64,000 nucleotides of DNA from Baylisascaris procyonis. Its lineage: Eukaryota > Nematoda > Chromadorea > Rhabditida > Ascarididae. A program made the position numbers and the translations under genes. A model generated the notes under the pieces. The model was not told where the DNA came from and made no database searches. It worked only from the letters and a program-made list of their open reading frames with translations. The stretch lies in assembly GCA_037389465.1 (NCBI GenBank), contig JAZARR010000171.1:682001-746000 (forward strand), written 5' to 3'. Below are positions 25,601 through 36,608 of the stretch, piece after piece. Numbering within the stretch: position 1 is the stretch's first letter; every line of letters starts with the position of its first letter.

Positions 25601-27008
25601 TCAATTCTCGTTACATTGAGAATTATTTTCCACTTATTGGACTCTTATTTCCAGCATTTTTCTCAGCATGTACTGCCTCCCTGTCCGCTAGGACCTAAGC
25701 GAGCTCGTAACGCGAAAGTATGTGTTTTTTGTAATTGTTTTTTAGACGTATATTTGGCAGCCTATAATGTTGAACTGTTCCAACCCGTTTAATGGATTCA
25801 TTCTTTGTCTACCTCGTTCCACTACGAAATGTTGGATGGCAATTAGTCTGTAGGTGAGCGGCTTGATCATCAAAGTATATGCAATCAGAAGTTGATGGGC
25901 AAGATTTAAGCAATTGAAACTCGCAAATTGCCTCAATATTTTCAAGTCAAACCAAAGAGACCTTGGTAGTGGAATGAGGCACACGTATCTACATCTAAAA
26001 TAGTAGCCAATTAATCTTCAGCCTTGCTGAACGAGTTCAAAGCAGTCCTTTACCTTAATCACTGAAGGTTTTTTCTTGCAAAATATTGCATAGTTAAGCA
26101 TCTTTCGAATTTTTCACGGACATCAATACAATTGTTGGGCATCTACTCGACTGATATTCCAAAATTATCATCTCTTTCTTTTGCCTTTCAATTCGCAATA
26201 TTTCTATCCTCCGAAATAGGCATTTCAAGAACGTACCTCATTAATCAAATCGTATCCGGTGGGAAACAATTAAGTTTCTATTTGCTAGCGCTAAGAACAA
26301 GAAATCAATATTATGTCGTCGAGCAACGGCTTCCGTCTAACAATTCTTCAGCTGCAATTGTGTCACTCATTTTTTTGCATTTTTCTGCACAACTTATGTA
26401 GTGTTATAATGTAGTCACATCCCGTCATCACGTAAAAGAAATTGTGGCGGGTAGAAAGGCAATTCCTTCTGAGATGACAAGGCGCTCAAAACCTAAAGGA
26501 TTCTCATTGTCTGGAAATGGCATTCCTTTGCTCTTGCTTCACCTGTTTTATACGGAAGATTGATAGCCACAGAATTGTCTCTCGATACCAGCATTTTTTT
26601 TAAACGAAATATTTGCTATAAGCGATGAGAAGTTGCAGAAAGCAATAGAACAACTACCCTTAATTGATGAATGCATGCAAATTTGTACATCAAATAAAGT
26701 GACTCTTTTCTCATAGAGAACAACAATTCGTTAGAGATAAATTTAATTTTGCTTCAAAAATATCCAAATATTTTTTTTTTTCAATGATCTTAAAATATTA
26801 CTATGAGTTCTGATATGCGCATCGACTCTGAGCTCTCCTCTCTCTCATCCTTACCTCCCACTGCTGCAATCGGGACGTTTTGAAAGTTCGAATACTTATC
26901 ACAGTAACATCAGAGTGGAAAAACAAATTCTAATTCACGTTCGCTGTTCTCGGCAAATGTGTTGTAAACATTCAAGCATGATTTTCAGCTGCTTCGGAGT
27001 TTCGAATA
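22668..27008. other. Intergenic DNA between the two genes
   Basis: No supported gene. One exon-like segment at 24403-24525 (plus strand) has a good TTATTCTAG acceptor, 41 open codons and a GTTATC donor, but no partner exon was recognised. At 24178-24220, ACGTTTC and GAAACGT form a short inverted pair. TTTGGCC-like words recur at about 25270-25345. The remainder is AT-rich with no visible structure. Confidence 0.45.
26981..26988 (+). promoter_or_regulatory. Candidate spliced-leader acceptor of the esterase gene
   Basis: ATTTTCAG, the standard nematode acceptor, lies 20 bases before the start codon at 27009. In nematodes such a site this close to the ATG commonly receives a trans-spliced leader. 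A cis-spliced 5' untranslated exon is the alternative. Confidence 0.5.
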
Positions 27009-27108
27009 ATGCATTTGATACCATTGCTACTCATTACCGGGTGCTTCTCATATTCAAAACAACCAAGCGAAAGCGAAAACGTCCGTGTCACTGTGCACAC
27101 ATCCAGAG
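27009..27108 (+). CDS. Esterase exon 1: signal peptide
   Basis: ATG then a short hydrophobic leader (MHLIPLLLITGCFSYS) followed by the first beta strand VRVTVHTSRG, which matches the V-x-T-x-x-G start of the COesterase domain. Donor GTGAAT, phase 1; the split glycine codon completes with exon 2. Confidence 0.88.
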
Positions 27109-30100
27109 GTGAATTCCCTGCAGTTGTACTTTTATTTTATATAATATCCTGGAAAGTTGTGCGAGCCAAACTTTTCTACTCGAACCAGCACTCGATTTGA
27201 CTAAGCGATAATCTTGACCTTTTGTAAATTTTTTCACCAATCATTCCTTATACAGTTTTTGAAAATGCGCAGACTGAGACATATATTAATGTGCTTTCTT
27301 CTTCCCATCATTAAAGCAGAAATTCGGTTATTTTTAATTGCAAAAGAGAAGGAAGAATTTCTCTTAGAAGAAATAATCAATGAATTTTTGATTTTTATTA
27401 ATAAAGCTTTCAGCCTCACTATGGAATGTATGGTTATTTCTTATAAACAGTCCTCTAATCATTATCAGCTGAGTTCTTGACGATTCGCTGTAATTTTATT
27501 CGTTATTCGCTCTAAGTGTTGAATTGAACGCAGTGGGTGGTCGAGTGATGTAATAAGTGAGCAAGTTGAATTCTGCATAATTAAACATACACCATCAAAC
27601 TTATGAAAACAATAAACAAGCAACAAAAAATTTGAAAGCAATGAATTTCACTATGCTACGATAACAAGTTTCTTTGTTATATACCACGGTGTATAGCAGA
27701 GAAAGATGCAACACAAACACGTTCTTTTTTATTTATAACACTTGTAATGAGCAAATATAAATTATTTAAGGAGATATACGTGGTTTTCATGTGAATAACG
27801 ATTTGCTTAAGAATTTTTATAAAGGAGAGGCAGATGTTTTTCTTGGAGTGCCTTACGCTGTTCCTCCAGTTGGTGAGAAGCGATTTAAGGTTTTTTTTTT
27901 TTTTGTCTTTCAGATCTTCCTGCAAATCAATCAATAACTTCAAATATCTTCATAATATAAGTGGTATATATGCTTTTTTTAGTTCAATACGCAGGGAACT
28001 TTGCATCCGTTTGCAATCTCATGCTGCAAACAATATAATTGAAATTAATAGATGAATTCTTTGCTGAGATCTACTTTACATGTCCCCGAGGGAAGTATAT
28101 CTGGTGTCATTTAGAGATTATTGACCATTAAATTCATGTTGCATGTATATAAGTACTTGGTGCGACAAGTTCTGTTCAACCACCAAGGAATAGCATCTGA
28201 TAGGCATGAAAGCACTTACATTTGAACTAGGGAAAGAAAAGCTAAAGAATTCATTATAAAAATGGCAGGTTCCCAACAAAGAAAATGCGTATTTTGAATG
28301 AAATATGATAGATCCAAAATACTAGAATATCAATTTGAAACGTGGTATGCAGCAAGAATAGGTGAGAGCTGCTACAATTTTTTTAGGGAATAAAGCCAGG
28401 ATATTCCCCAACTTGGACGTGCATTTTTTTTAGCTGATATATTAAAGGAACACGTTAAGAGTTCGCCATATTATAGAAGCCGCAGATAATTGGTAAATAC
28501 GATAGAACAATTGAAGCGAATCGCTATAGTGCAATTTGCCCTCAGTATGGAGGTGAAGTTCATGCAGAGAGGTTCCACACGGGTATGGACGAGGATTGCC
28601 TCACACTCAACATCTTTGCTCCGAACGTTGGTTCTTAAATAAGCTTTTTACTCAGTTAAAAGTTTAATTTTGCATGAATGAGTATATGCGAGGTGTCTGA
28701 GGTAGATATCAGCACTTTTTGGGGCCCACCTCATAGCATATTGTAGAGGTAATGCAATAGTTCATGCTTTAATTAAACCATACAATGGTTATTGCCAATT
28801 AACTTGATTACTTAGTTCAGTAGTAACTGAAACATGAGCAAACTTAAAGAGTGCAGAAGTAATAAGGGCAATATGCAGAACATCATAGGCGGCCGTATTT
28901 CTTTTTTATTTATTTCCTCGAATATGTAAATTATTTGTCTAAGCGAATGAACCCTTCATTTGAAGCGATCTTTTGATTTTAGGAATCCAGCTTTTAATGT
29001 TTTGATTACCTTGGATTATACTGGCTTGGATTATGGCTTGGATTATAGAGTAGTTCACTAGAACCTTTTCATGCAAATGATGAATCGCTTGCCTATAAAC
29101 ACAATTATGGTTTCTTTGCAAGGCAGTTTACCTAATATGCCATAGTGCACATCAAATATCTTTCTTCAGTTGATCGGTTTTTAATCGACATGACCAACTA
29201 TCATCATTATTAATGATCAATGCAATTGGCAACTTGATTCATTCCATCATTCATAAACGTAATATCTCCTCTAACGCCGTTGTACAAAGCAATAGTAAAT
29301 GAGATTATAGCAGTTAAAAGTATCATCATTATAGGTGGCGAATAAAACGAGTAAATATCCTGTACTTGTTTATATTCACGGCGGAGGGTTTAAGTTTGGC
29401 GATGTTGCTGAATGGATGTATCATGGAATTGTGAGTAATTTAGTACGACGCGGCATCGTATTTGTCACTTTCAACTATCGGGTTGGCATACTTGGTAAAT
29501 TTTTTTTTATAAGATATTTTTTTTATTAACGACTTTTAGGCTGTTGAAATCCAGTGGAAATTTTATCAGCTATATGAAGTTTTTTAAAAAGTTTTCTTGT
29601 AATCTGCTTTCTTCGCTAATCTTTTGAATTGATCTGGGAATCGCTACTCTTGCAATCAATCCTAGAAATAACATTGTCAAGGAGAGATGTCGTGAGTCGA
29701 AAGAAATTCCTTCTCGCGTCTTAAAGGAGATTCTTTTTACATTACTTAAATCCGTCGAGAAATTTTTCTCACTAATATAACACACGAGAGAATTTATGTT
29801 ATTTTGTGTATTTTTGTGTTCGTATTTTGTTTTGTGCATTGTGCTATACATAGGAATATTCTTATGTTATAACGCAAAATTCATTTGATTCTTTTCTTCA
29901 CTTTTCGAGGCAAATTTGCACTCGTTGGATGGAACTTTTATCAGAACTCTTAGTTATGCATTTGTACCTTTCTGCGAGCGTTGAAACTTGATTAATGAGA
30001 TTTGAACTTTTCGCAAAATCATGGCGGAAGTGTCTTATGTTGGAGATGACTCAGCATGTCAATGACCACAAGAAAATCCAGTCATTTGATGCCTAGTATC

Positions 30101-33100
30101 AGAGCTTAGAAATGCAACACATAATTACTGTCATATGATAGAGTTGAAGTTTCTGTGATTGGATTTTAAAGTGTTTCTGAAACTAAGGCTTCTTTACGAC
30201 GTTCACGAAGGAATTCCCTCCGAATAGAGGAATCTGGGATCAGATAACTGCTTTAAAGTGGATTCAAGAGGAAATTGTCAATTTTGGAGGAGATCCTCAA
30301 AAGGTCACCTTAATCGGGCATTCGGCTGGTGCATGCAGCGCCTCATCGCTAGCTCAATCGCCAGCGGTTGACGACTGTAAGTTTCTTTTTTTTTCTCATT
30401 CTTGAATGGCACATCTCGTTTAGTATTATTTGTTACATTTTTAAATCCATACTTTGTTTTATTACTTCATAACTTCATTCCGAGGCCTCTGTTTGTACTG
30501 TGGATTGGCAAGCTTCTTGACGATCCTTCATGGATGCGCTTCATTTCTTTCTGCCATTCCGTTTGAAACAGAAGGAGGAGTGGAGAGGTATCGATGTACT
30601 TTTATAATTCTATTGCTGCAGGACAGTTCTTATTTATAGTAATGGTGACCTGAATTAAGCATCTCGTTTTCTAAGACTCACCTCTGAAATGTTCACGCTT
30701 TTTTGTATTGAATGATCGTCTCTACGGCTAAATCCGGCTCCGTCATGTTGCAGTTAGAACATTTAGGATCCTTTCTCTTCCTATCTTTGATGAGCTTAAT
30801 TCGGTTCTCTTCTTAGGCGTCAATCATTTTTTATTTCATTTTATTATACCTAAGGAAGTTGTTATTTTAGCACTTTTTCGAGGTATAATTCTACTAAGTT
30901 GTGCGGCTGAGGTTTGTTTCGATAAAATTTATGGCACATTTACACAATCATACGATAGAGCTAAACAGGTGAGTGTTTTTCTTCTTTTATGCATCCGAAA
31001 TTCCCGCTTACTGTATTTACAGTAATTAATTTGTTGCAACCACTGAAGTAGATTTCAGTAAATGTTGAGAACAAGAGAAATGAATCATGTAGAGGCATTT
31101 TCTTTATTTATTCTCCATTTAAACCTGTCCTTTATTCTCAGTAAATAGATGCATTCAATGGGGAAAATGGTACTGATAAATGCACATCAGAATAAATTAA
31201 AACAGCAAAAAAATAACGCAATTACCTTTGAGAAGTAACATACTAATTGAAAGTTCACTATAGAGGTATAAACCGGAGCGCATAGAGAGAATTTGTTGTC
31301 CTCTCCCTATAGATAGTCGTATTCTAATTCAATTTCTATATTTTCTTCACAAGATTCTCGCGACGATAAGATGAGGTTAATGCGATATGGGTATGAATTG
31401 AGGTCTTCACTCTTTATTGTATTTGATCAGCGAAATTTGCCGCATTCAAAGTTTTAGTGAACTTACCGCTTGCTGTCTGTGATACTTGATAGACGAATAA
31501 ACGAAAGCAGCTGTCAGCTTCTTCTCTTGTCCTCTCTTCCGGTCCTCCTTCCGCGTCCGTATCACATCTTCCCCTCATATCTGGCCATAAGCATTGAGTG
31601 AGGATATTTTTTGAGATTTGTAATGTGGATGTGAGCGAATCGGGATGGACAGAGGAAAAGGTTGGCATAATGGAGGAATGTTTATCAAAACTCGATCATA
31701 AACAAATTAATGCACATGAAGCATCGGTTGGTCTCTTCATTAGTTTTCTTTTTCGCTTTTATTGCAGTTTTCATTTTTGTGAAGTTTTTCTCGTAGCTGA
31801 GCTTATTGATGCACTTCATCGTTGATATGTAACCACTCAAAGTCGGCTGTTTATCGTGATGTTTATATGGACATGTAATGTTCAACCAATCTAGTCAAAA
31901 CGTTTTTTCTTCGAAAGATGAACATTTGCGGAGCTAAGCATAGTGTCAAATAAGCTCAAAATCGTCCTACATATACTTAAATATTTTATGATATCGTAGA
32001 GTCTCGGATTTAGCACCAGGATTTCAGCTTGCAATAGAATGGGTTAAAATTGGAAGATGAAGTTAAATTTGAGGAGAGGCCTGCGCGAGGTGTTCTTTCA
32101 TGAGGAGAAGGACTGCAGTGATGGATTGACTGAATTCAGAGAGAGTTTGTATGGAATATATAGTCCTGAAGGAAACGAGGACTGTGTTTGCAGAAGGAAG
32201 GGTCAAGGAGCTCGTACGAACTTTCTTCTTCAGAGGATGAATTTAAGGTGGAAAGGCACCTCATTTATGGGTTCACGTCACTCTATGCAAAGTGGGATTA
32301 ATATGCAAATTCACCTGCTCATCTTTCGTTAGACGCTTAGCGAAGGGATAGCTATACTGAAATATTGGTTAGAAGTGGATCATATGCGAGCGACAGGTGA
32401 AAACTTGAATGAACTCCTTATTGAAGTACAATGCTGAGTGACGAGATAATGCTTTTCAGACATTCCGATGGAATACAGTTATTGATGGGGAATTATTCAC
32501 TGATGTGCCATCAAAAATGAAATGGAACAATATTCCAGTGATGATGGGATCTACAGAGGACGAATATGCTTTGTATGGTGGGCGCTTGCTTTACCTTTAC
32601 TTCTTTCAATAATGCCACTGCTTTAGAAGTTAATCAAGCAAACGAAGTTCATTCAAGAGCCAAAGAAAAAAGAAATTAATTCAGATCGAATCCTAATTTG
32701 GGTAATTTTCGATGAACGATGAAGAAGAGCGATCCGTATGTCGTTTGATAAGCAACTATCGATTCACATTAAAAGTGCCGTTTCCGTCCACCTTTGCTCT
32801 GAATTTGTTGTGTAAGTAACAGTTTTCATTGATGATTATTGAGGTGTTTAAATAGATGTTGTTGTTTTCTCGAAAACTCCCTTATTATTATTTATTGCAT
32901 TCCACTTCAGAGATATTTAGAGCAAAATTTTTAGCACTACATTCTTCATACAAAAATTAGGTTTTTTCCTAAAGGGGACTCGAAATTGTTTTTTTAATAA
33001 ATCGCAGCTGTTTAAATTGATAGAAGGATTTGCATTTTTCAAGAGCGAGAGTAAAAAGAATAACTGAACGAATGAGAGAACAACACAATGACGGAACTGA

Positions 33101-35572
33101 AAAATTCGCATGTTGCACTGCTAAGAAACGCTTGATCAGAGTGTTTTTGTCACTTCAAATTTTTGCAGTCCGTATTCGTTAAAGTTGCTCAAAGATTCTG
33201 ATCATTTGAAGCGTTGCTAAGGTCGTTTATTTTTCTTCTTTCAGCTGAATGGACGCTTTCGACCGGAAAGACGACAATTAGGAATTATACGTCTGAATTC
33301 GTCGATGATTCAATACGCGAATGGGTGAAGTTGATATTTGGCGTAAATCGCGTTGAAAAAATTATGGAACTTGTCTACCAGCAATATACTCCACCTGAAA
33401 AATCCTCATCAAATATACGGCACACTAAATATATGAATCGGGTTGGTTTTTTTTACAAAATGGACGAAGGGTCATAATATTTGCGTAGGTTATGGACCCT
33501 TGGTAGAATATTCCGTTCTTTATTGAAATACTCAGTGAAAATTTTTATTATGAAGTAATAATTTTTGTGTTTCTCATCGAAAAAAGACACAAATAGGGTC
33601 GATTTTATAGGAAATAGTGATTATAGGAAATGAAAAATTATATGAAATTATTGGAAAAACGATGTTTCGAACTGCAGGATATGTGTGATCTTATTATTTA
33701 GGGGATTATAAAAGTGGATTTGTTGAGAGCATTTATGAATGACTTTCATTGGTCATCGACATTATTTGGGATTTTGATCGAATTGTGCGATAAGAGATAT
33801 AATCGATACAGCAAAATTACTCACTGATTCACCTTATTCACTTTACGCTAGGCTAATTTCATTCACCTCAGAGAAGAAATGCAGAGTAATGGAAAACAGA
33901 AATTCCTTATAAAAAAGAGGACTTCTTTCGTGAGTGTCAAAAAATCTTTAACAGCAGTTTCGCCGTTTTATTGCGAACTACATTTTTAAGAGGGATCTAG
34001 AGTCCTTTTAAATTTTCAAAATATACTCGCTGAATTACTCAATAATTCATTGCCGTTCTTATTCATTAGTTTATTTGTTCGTTATATTTGTGTGTTATCC
34101 ATAATTTATGAAATACTTCTCAGGTGCTCTCGGATTTGATTTATATACGAGCGGTTGGTGATGAAGCGATCACACATATTCACCAAGGAAATAAAAACGT
34201 ATGGCTTTGGCAAATCGCTTTTAACACTGATTATTATTCGTTCTACTCATATCCCGATTATAAGCGTAAGTCATTTTCATTTGAATTTCTCTTTCATCTT
34301 TATCACCTCTACCCTCATAGCAACTGCTTTCATTCCTGGGGAATATCAATATATGACGGTAGTGATGAAATGGTGAGTAATGTTTTTTGAGGCATCATCA
34401 GTACTGATCGAATCAATTTTTTTGTATAACATTGGAGGTGCAGAATATAATAGAGGAAGTTGGTACAATCTTTATCCGTGTTGATGCACAGCGATTTCAG
34501 CGGTGTTTCATGGAATGGAGCTGTTTTTGCTAATGCAACCCGATTATGCATGGATAGAAAACACTCAACCCGCTAGATGGGGCAAAGCGGAAGAGATGGC
34601 CGCCGATAAAATCGCTGAAGAATTCACACGTTTCGTTAAATATGGGTTCGTTATTTTGGATCTTCTTTCCACCATTTCCACCTATGTTTGTGCAAAAGCA
34701 TTCCTTAGTGTTCCTAATAAGTTTGGAATAATGAGCACCTTGTCACTGGCAGCGGCGGCATAGAGAAGATCGAGTGTAAGCAGAGTGCAGGAACCGATAA
34801 CCGTCTCTCGATGCGAGATAGGAGAAGCAGCTCATGGCGAGCATCTTGGGGCGTACAAAACGGGCCAGAGCCCGACGTCTATAGGCTTCAGATATCGCCT
34901 GGGGCGGCACAAGAGCACCTAAGTCAATCAATGACATTGTATGAAGAACAAAAAAAGAGAACCAACTATGCGAGTAAATGTGGTCACTGCAGTGTTCGAC
35001 TACAACTGGTTATCTTGGATTGGCCCTTCATTACCGTACCCAACAAAGTATCAAAGCGAGTTTGGTATTTCGATATTCCATATTTTCTTACTATAGCAAA
35101 AGATTTTATGCGAAACAGTAACGATTAGAAAGTTGATGTTGGAATGCGGATGGTGAAGAAGAAGATGGAGAGGAAGGTTGCCTGGAGTGAGAACTCATTT
35201 GTTACATTAGATGGCTAACACATATCTGGTAGTTTGCGTTTTTATCAGAGGTATTTGAGGGCTCTTGCCAAGAAGAGTACACTCCGGCAATCATAAAACG
35301 CCGATAACTTATGGATACAGTTGCAAAAGAAGCGGTATTTCGTGTCCGATTTGTTTTACAGGAAACCATCGGATGATTGGAAACCTCTAAATGTAAAGGA
35401 AATGAATTTCTGGAAATTAGATGGGAAAGCTCTTGCCAATGAACGAACCGAGACATATTATTCGAATGGATATGGTGGAAATGGTTATGCATTTTGGAGG
35501 AAAATTGCAAATGAAGTGGCGAATGGTGAATTCGATGATATTCTTGTAAACGACTCACATGGAGAGCTCTGA
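27009..35572 (+). CDS. Type-B carboxylesterase, secretory/ER form, 13 exons
   Basis: Predicted serine carboxylesterase of the alpha/beta hydrolase fold, related to nematode gut esterase and the cholinesterases, hydrolysing carboxyl esters in the secretory pathway. Exons: 27009-27108, 27771-27889, 28477-28626, 29335-29494, 30188-30376, 30871-30968, 31616-31726, 32028-32042, 32460-32577, 33245-33441, 34124-34265, 34501-34645, 35362-35572. All phases agree, giving 584 residues (family about 550). Landmarks: signal peptide 1-14; FLGVPYAVPPVG near 60; EDCLTLN at 112-118; HGGG oxyanion hole 138-141; GHSAG with catalytic Ser222; catalytic Glu349 in TEDEY; His470 in FHG; C-terminal HGEL, an HXEL-type ER-retention signal. 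GHSAG replaces the commoner GESAG. The triad is complete, so an active enzyme is likely. The 15-base exon 8 is the least certain part. Confidence 0.93.
27771..27889 (+). CDS. Esterase exon 2
   Basis: Acceptor ATTTAAG. It encodes DIRGFHVNNDLLKNF then ADVFLGVPYAVPPVGEKRF, the family G-x-V-R-G ... F-L-G-I-P-Y-A-x-P-P-V-G-x-x-R-F signature. Donor GTTTTT after RFK, phase 0. Confidence 0.95.
28477..28626 (+). CDS. Esterase exon 3: EDCL motif
   Basis: Acceptor ATTATAG. It begins KPQIIGKYDRTIEANRYS, then CPQ, and ends DEDCLTLNIFAPN. The cysteine of EDCL forms the first conserved disulphide of the family, and E-D-C-L-x-L-N is its second signature. Donor GTTGGT, phase 0. Confidence 0.94.
29335..29494 (+). 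CDS. Esterase exon 4: oxyanion hole
   Basis: Acceptor ATTATAG. It encodes KYPVLVYIHGGGFKFG then IVFVTFNYRVGIL. The glycines of HGGG form the oxyanion hole, and N-Y-R-V-G-x-L-G-F is the strand leading to the nucleophile domain. Donor GTAAAT, phase 1. Confidence 0.96.
30188..30376 (+). CDS. Esterase exon 5: catalytic serine
   Basis: Acceptor ACTAAG. It encodes NRGIWDQITALKWIQEEI, NFGGDPQKVTLIGHSAGACS. The nucleophile elbow G-x-S-x-G is GHSAG (Ser222); glutamate before the serine is usual, histidine here is uncommon. Donor GTAAGT, phase 1. Confidence 0.96.
30871..30968 (+). CDS. Esterase exon 6
   Basis: Acceptor TTATTTTAG, donor GTGAGT. It begins SLFRGIILLSCAAEVCF, equivalent to the family G-L-F-x-x-A-I-x-x-S-G-S. 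The usual S-G after I-L-x is S-C here. Confidence 0.9.
31616..31726 (+). CDS. Esterase exon 7
   Basis: Acceptor TTTTTGAG, donor GTTGGT, 37 codons, phase 0 to 0. It includes IMEECLSKLDHKQINAHEA, matching the family's L-x-x-C-L-R-x-x-x-x-x-x-L segment with its conserved disulphide cysteine. Confidence 0.85.
32028..32042 (+). CDS. Esterase exon 8: 15-base micro-exon (tentative)
   Basis: Acceptor GATTTCAG and donor GTTAAA bound five codons (LAIEW), phase 0 to 0. The short linker before the F-x-P-V-I-D-G strand usually needs a few residues here. Exons 7 and 9 would also join in frame without it, so it could be optional or not real. Confidence 0.4.
32460..32577 (+). CDS. Esterase exon 9: catalytic glutamate
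   Basis: Acceptor CTTTTCAG, donor GTGGGC. It encodes WNTVIDGELFTDVPSKM then IPVMMGSTEDEYALY, matching the family P-V-x-D-G-x-x-x-x-x-x-P and V-P-x-x-x-G-x-x-x-D-E-G. The glutamate of DEY is the expected acid of the triad; the following glycine of the family is tyrosine here. Confidence 0.94.
33245..33441 (+). CDS. Esterase exon 10
   Basis: Acceptor CTTTCAG, donor GTTGGT. 65 codons of the variable helical region, including FVDDSIREWVKLIFGVNRVE. Identified by open frame, phase and position; low conservation is normal here. Confidence 0.85.
34124..34265 (+). CDS. Esterase exon 11
   Basis: Acceptor TTCTCAG, donor GTAAGT. It encodes VLSDLIYIRAVGDEAI and NKNVWLWQIAFNTDYY, matching the family S-D-x-x-F ... 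V-Y-x-Y-x-F-x-Y strand before the catalytic histidine. Ends in phase 1. Confidence 0.9.
34501..34645 (+). CDS. Esterase exon 12: catalytic histidine
   Basis: Acceptor CGATTTCAG. It starts PVFHGMELFLLM, matching the family A-x-H-G-x-E-L-x-y-v-F; His470 completes the triad. It continues through MAADKIAEEFTRFVKYG, the helix before the G-x-P motif. Donor GTTCGT, phase 2. Confidence 0.93.
34733..34920. mobile_element. Candidate 172-bp non-autonomous insertion in esterase intron 12
   Basis: A GC-rich island inside an AT-rich intron is flanked by GAGCACCT at 34733-34740 and 34913-34920. The ends, if the duplication is read as 7 bases, are TTGT and ACAA, a minimal inverted terminus. An 8-base target duplication would suit a hAT-type element, but the terminal repeats are too short to classify. 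Chance duplication is not excluded. Confidence 0.4.
35362..35572 (+). CDS. Esterase exon 13: C-terminus with HGEL
   Basis: Acceptor TTTTACAG. It begins KPSDDWKPLN and includes MNFWKLDGKALANERTE, then ends NDSHGEL and TGA at 35570-35572. H-x-E-L is the ER-retention form used by vertebrate carboxylesterases; worm gut esterase is known to use KDEL. This suggests an ER-lumen enzyme. Confidence 0.93.
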
Positions 35573-35734
35573 TTCTTTCTTTCTTTTGCATTGCTAAAGG
35601 AAGCGAGAGTACTGTTAGTTTGCTAGTATTTTCGAGACTTCTCTTAATTTTATTCACAGGTGTAATTGGATCACAGATCTTCAATTCCTTTTTTAGTTTT
35701 TAACTTATAACTAAAATCAAACTACAGTTTGAGA

Positions 35735-35740
35735 AATAAA
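35735..35740 (+). terminator. Polyadenylation signal of the esterase gene
   Basis: AATAAA, 163 bases after the stop codon. From here to about 36050 the DNA is AT-rich and featureless. Confidence 0.6.
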
Positions 35741-36049
35741 ACCAAACTACAAAACTCCAAGAAAACAAACGGATGACTTATTTTGTATACAATTGAAATT
35801 GAAGAGTATGCTGTTTCCGTTTAGTATTTTATATGTCAATGCCGTTCCTATAAACGATTATATTATTGATAGTGCTTGATTGTTTGAAATTATGTCGTTT
35901 TTTGCAGTCTTTTGATGATATTTGTATTGAACAATTATTTATTGGGTAATAATTTCAGATTTTTAAATTTAAGTCCATTTCCATTCAATTCCATTCAGTT
36001 TTGGGTAATTTTTATTTCCATTGATGTTTTATGAAAAATACATCAGTAC

Positions 36050-36608
36050 ACAAACACCACACACACAGAACAAACACAAACACAGACACACACACACACG
36101 CAGACGTAGACACAAACATAAACGGACACACAGAGACACACACACTGAAACAGACGCACAGGGATACACACGGACATACATGGACACGTACGCAGACACA
36201 AACACACACAGACAGAAACAGACGCTCACGGACACCCGCAGACAAACGCAGACACACAGGCGCACACGCAGGCCCACACAGACACACACAGACACAAATA
36301 GACACACATAGAAGCACCCAGATACAGACACAGAAACACATGGACACAAACAGGGACACAGACAGCCGGACCTACACAGACACGTCAAGACACGCACAGA
36401 CACACAGACACGCATAGGGACACATAAACACACAGACACAGCCACACACGCACAGACACACAGACACGTAGACATAAAAGAGCTTAAGTGGGCACAGACG
36501 AACAAAGGCACACACAGACAAACACTGGCACTCACAGGCATACAGACAGACGTGCAAAAAATAGACGCACACGCACACCCACAGCCGCACGCAGGCACAG
36601 AGACAAAG
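36050..36608 (+). repeat. Degenerate ACACAG hexamer array, left arm
   Basis: Continuous ACACAG/GACACA words with substitutions (CGCAGA, TACACA, AAACAC). Open frames here are translations of the repeat (His-Thr-rich on the plus strand, Val-Cys-Val on the minus) and are not called as genes. Confidence 0.95.

Noticed and set aside
34811..35128. 105-codon plus-strand frame in esterase intron 12
   Set aside because: It starts within the GC-rich insert and has no esterase similarity; exons 12 and 13 join correctly across it.
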